From NCBI RefSeq assembly GCF_009765865.1, contig NZ_LMUQ01000018.1:42968-106967 (forward strand): a stretch of 64,000 nt of DNA, in the 5' to 3' direction. Positions 63,981 to 64,000 of the stretch are shown here, piece after piece. This stretch comes from Acidisoma sp. L85. GTDB lineage: Bacteria; Pseudomonadota; Alphaproteobacteria; Acetobacterales; Acetobacteraceae. Position 1 is the first letter of the stretch; every line of letters begins with the position of its first letter. The notes under the pieces are model-generated. The model was given only the letters and a program-made list of their open reading frames with translations, was not told where the DNA came from and made no database searches. The position numbers and the translations under genes are program-made.

Positions 63981-64000
63981 ATGGACAAACTGTTTCTGCT
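63981..64000 (+). CDS. Start of a further gene, cut by window end
   Basis: ATG 63981 with GGGAGG eight bases upstream, reading MDKLFLL before the edge. Too short to identify; the spacing suggests co-transcription with the NiCoT gene. Confidence 0.45.

Noticed and set aside
63012..64000. Hydrogenase or urease accessory cluster suggested by the NiCoT permease.
   Set aside because: No hyp, hup, ure or cob gene is visible in the window; the next gene is cut after seven codons.
1..64000. CRISPR array, tRNA, rRNA or phage module.
   Set aside because: No regularly spaced repeats, cloverleaf-like genes or phage structural genes were found by eye; a dedicated scan would be needed to exclude short tRNA genes fully.

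Overview
The window is GC-rich bacterial chromosome or large replicon. It is dense with catabolic operons, ABC importers and IclR/LysR/MarR/ROK regulators, and many genes overlap by ATGA or GTGA. Gene families and style suggest an alphaproteobacterium. Acetobacteraceae/Rhodospirillales or a rhizobial relative is my inference; there is no rRNA or marker gene to settle it. I found no tRNA, rRNA, CRISPR array or replication gene.

Layout. (1) 1-2158: 3' part of a GH63-like glycoside hydrolase translationally coupled to an isochorismatase-family hydrolase. (2) 2186-13076: nicotinate module. On the minus strand lie nicA, nicB (molybdenum hydroxylase fused to a tri-haem cytochrome c), a 6-hydroxynicotinate reductase-like Fe-S protein, a UPF0280/ApbE-like protein and a NicR-like MarR regulator; divergent from them is an ATP-dependent hydantoinase/oxoprolinase pair. 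Together they suggest hydroxylation, reduction and then lactam opening of the pyridine ring, instead of the NicC oxygenative route. (3) 13271-15745: LysR, a divergent SDR and a broken MFS exporter. (4) 15807-24566: nine tightly overlapping genes on the minus strand: oligopeptide-type ABC importer, AtzG-like small subunit, amidase, beta-hydroxyacid dehydrogenase and HpcH/HpaI aldolase. (5) 24802-31189: two IclR regulators around a ThDP enzyme/SMP-30/cyclase operon and an unrecognised protein made of two repeats. (6) 31275-33816: a dead VOC dioxygenase gene split by a complete IS256-family element with a 9-bp target duplication, then a LysR remnant. (7) 33952-38282: cytochrome b561, an amidase with a TetR regulator and a palindromic operator, and a trypsin-like protease with an RTX-like tail. 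(8) 38426-48509: ROK regulator, sugar-type ABC importer with class III aminotransferase, VOC protein, M19 dipeptidase and methyltransferase. (9) 48807-52855: mobile-element graveyard (ISL3 element, truncated MDR dehydrogenase, dead IS110 transposase). (10) 53282-64000: DUF417 membrane protein, SDR, NmrA-like protein, CPA2 antiporter, small secreted protein, transketolase, fused tautomerase, cytochrome P460 and NiCoT nickel/cobalt permease.

The most notable system is the apparently hybrid nicotinate module: an aerobic-type cytochrome-linked hydroxylase next to a reductase otherwise known from anaerobic nicotinate fermentation, plus HyuAB. The amidase/dehydrogenase/aldolase importer operon and the duplicated unknown protein next to the IclR gene are the best candidates for undescribed biochemistry. 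All functional statements rest on reading motifs and gene order by eye; no database search was run.
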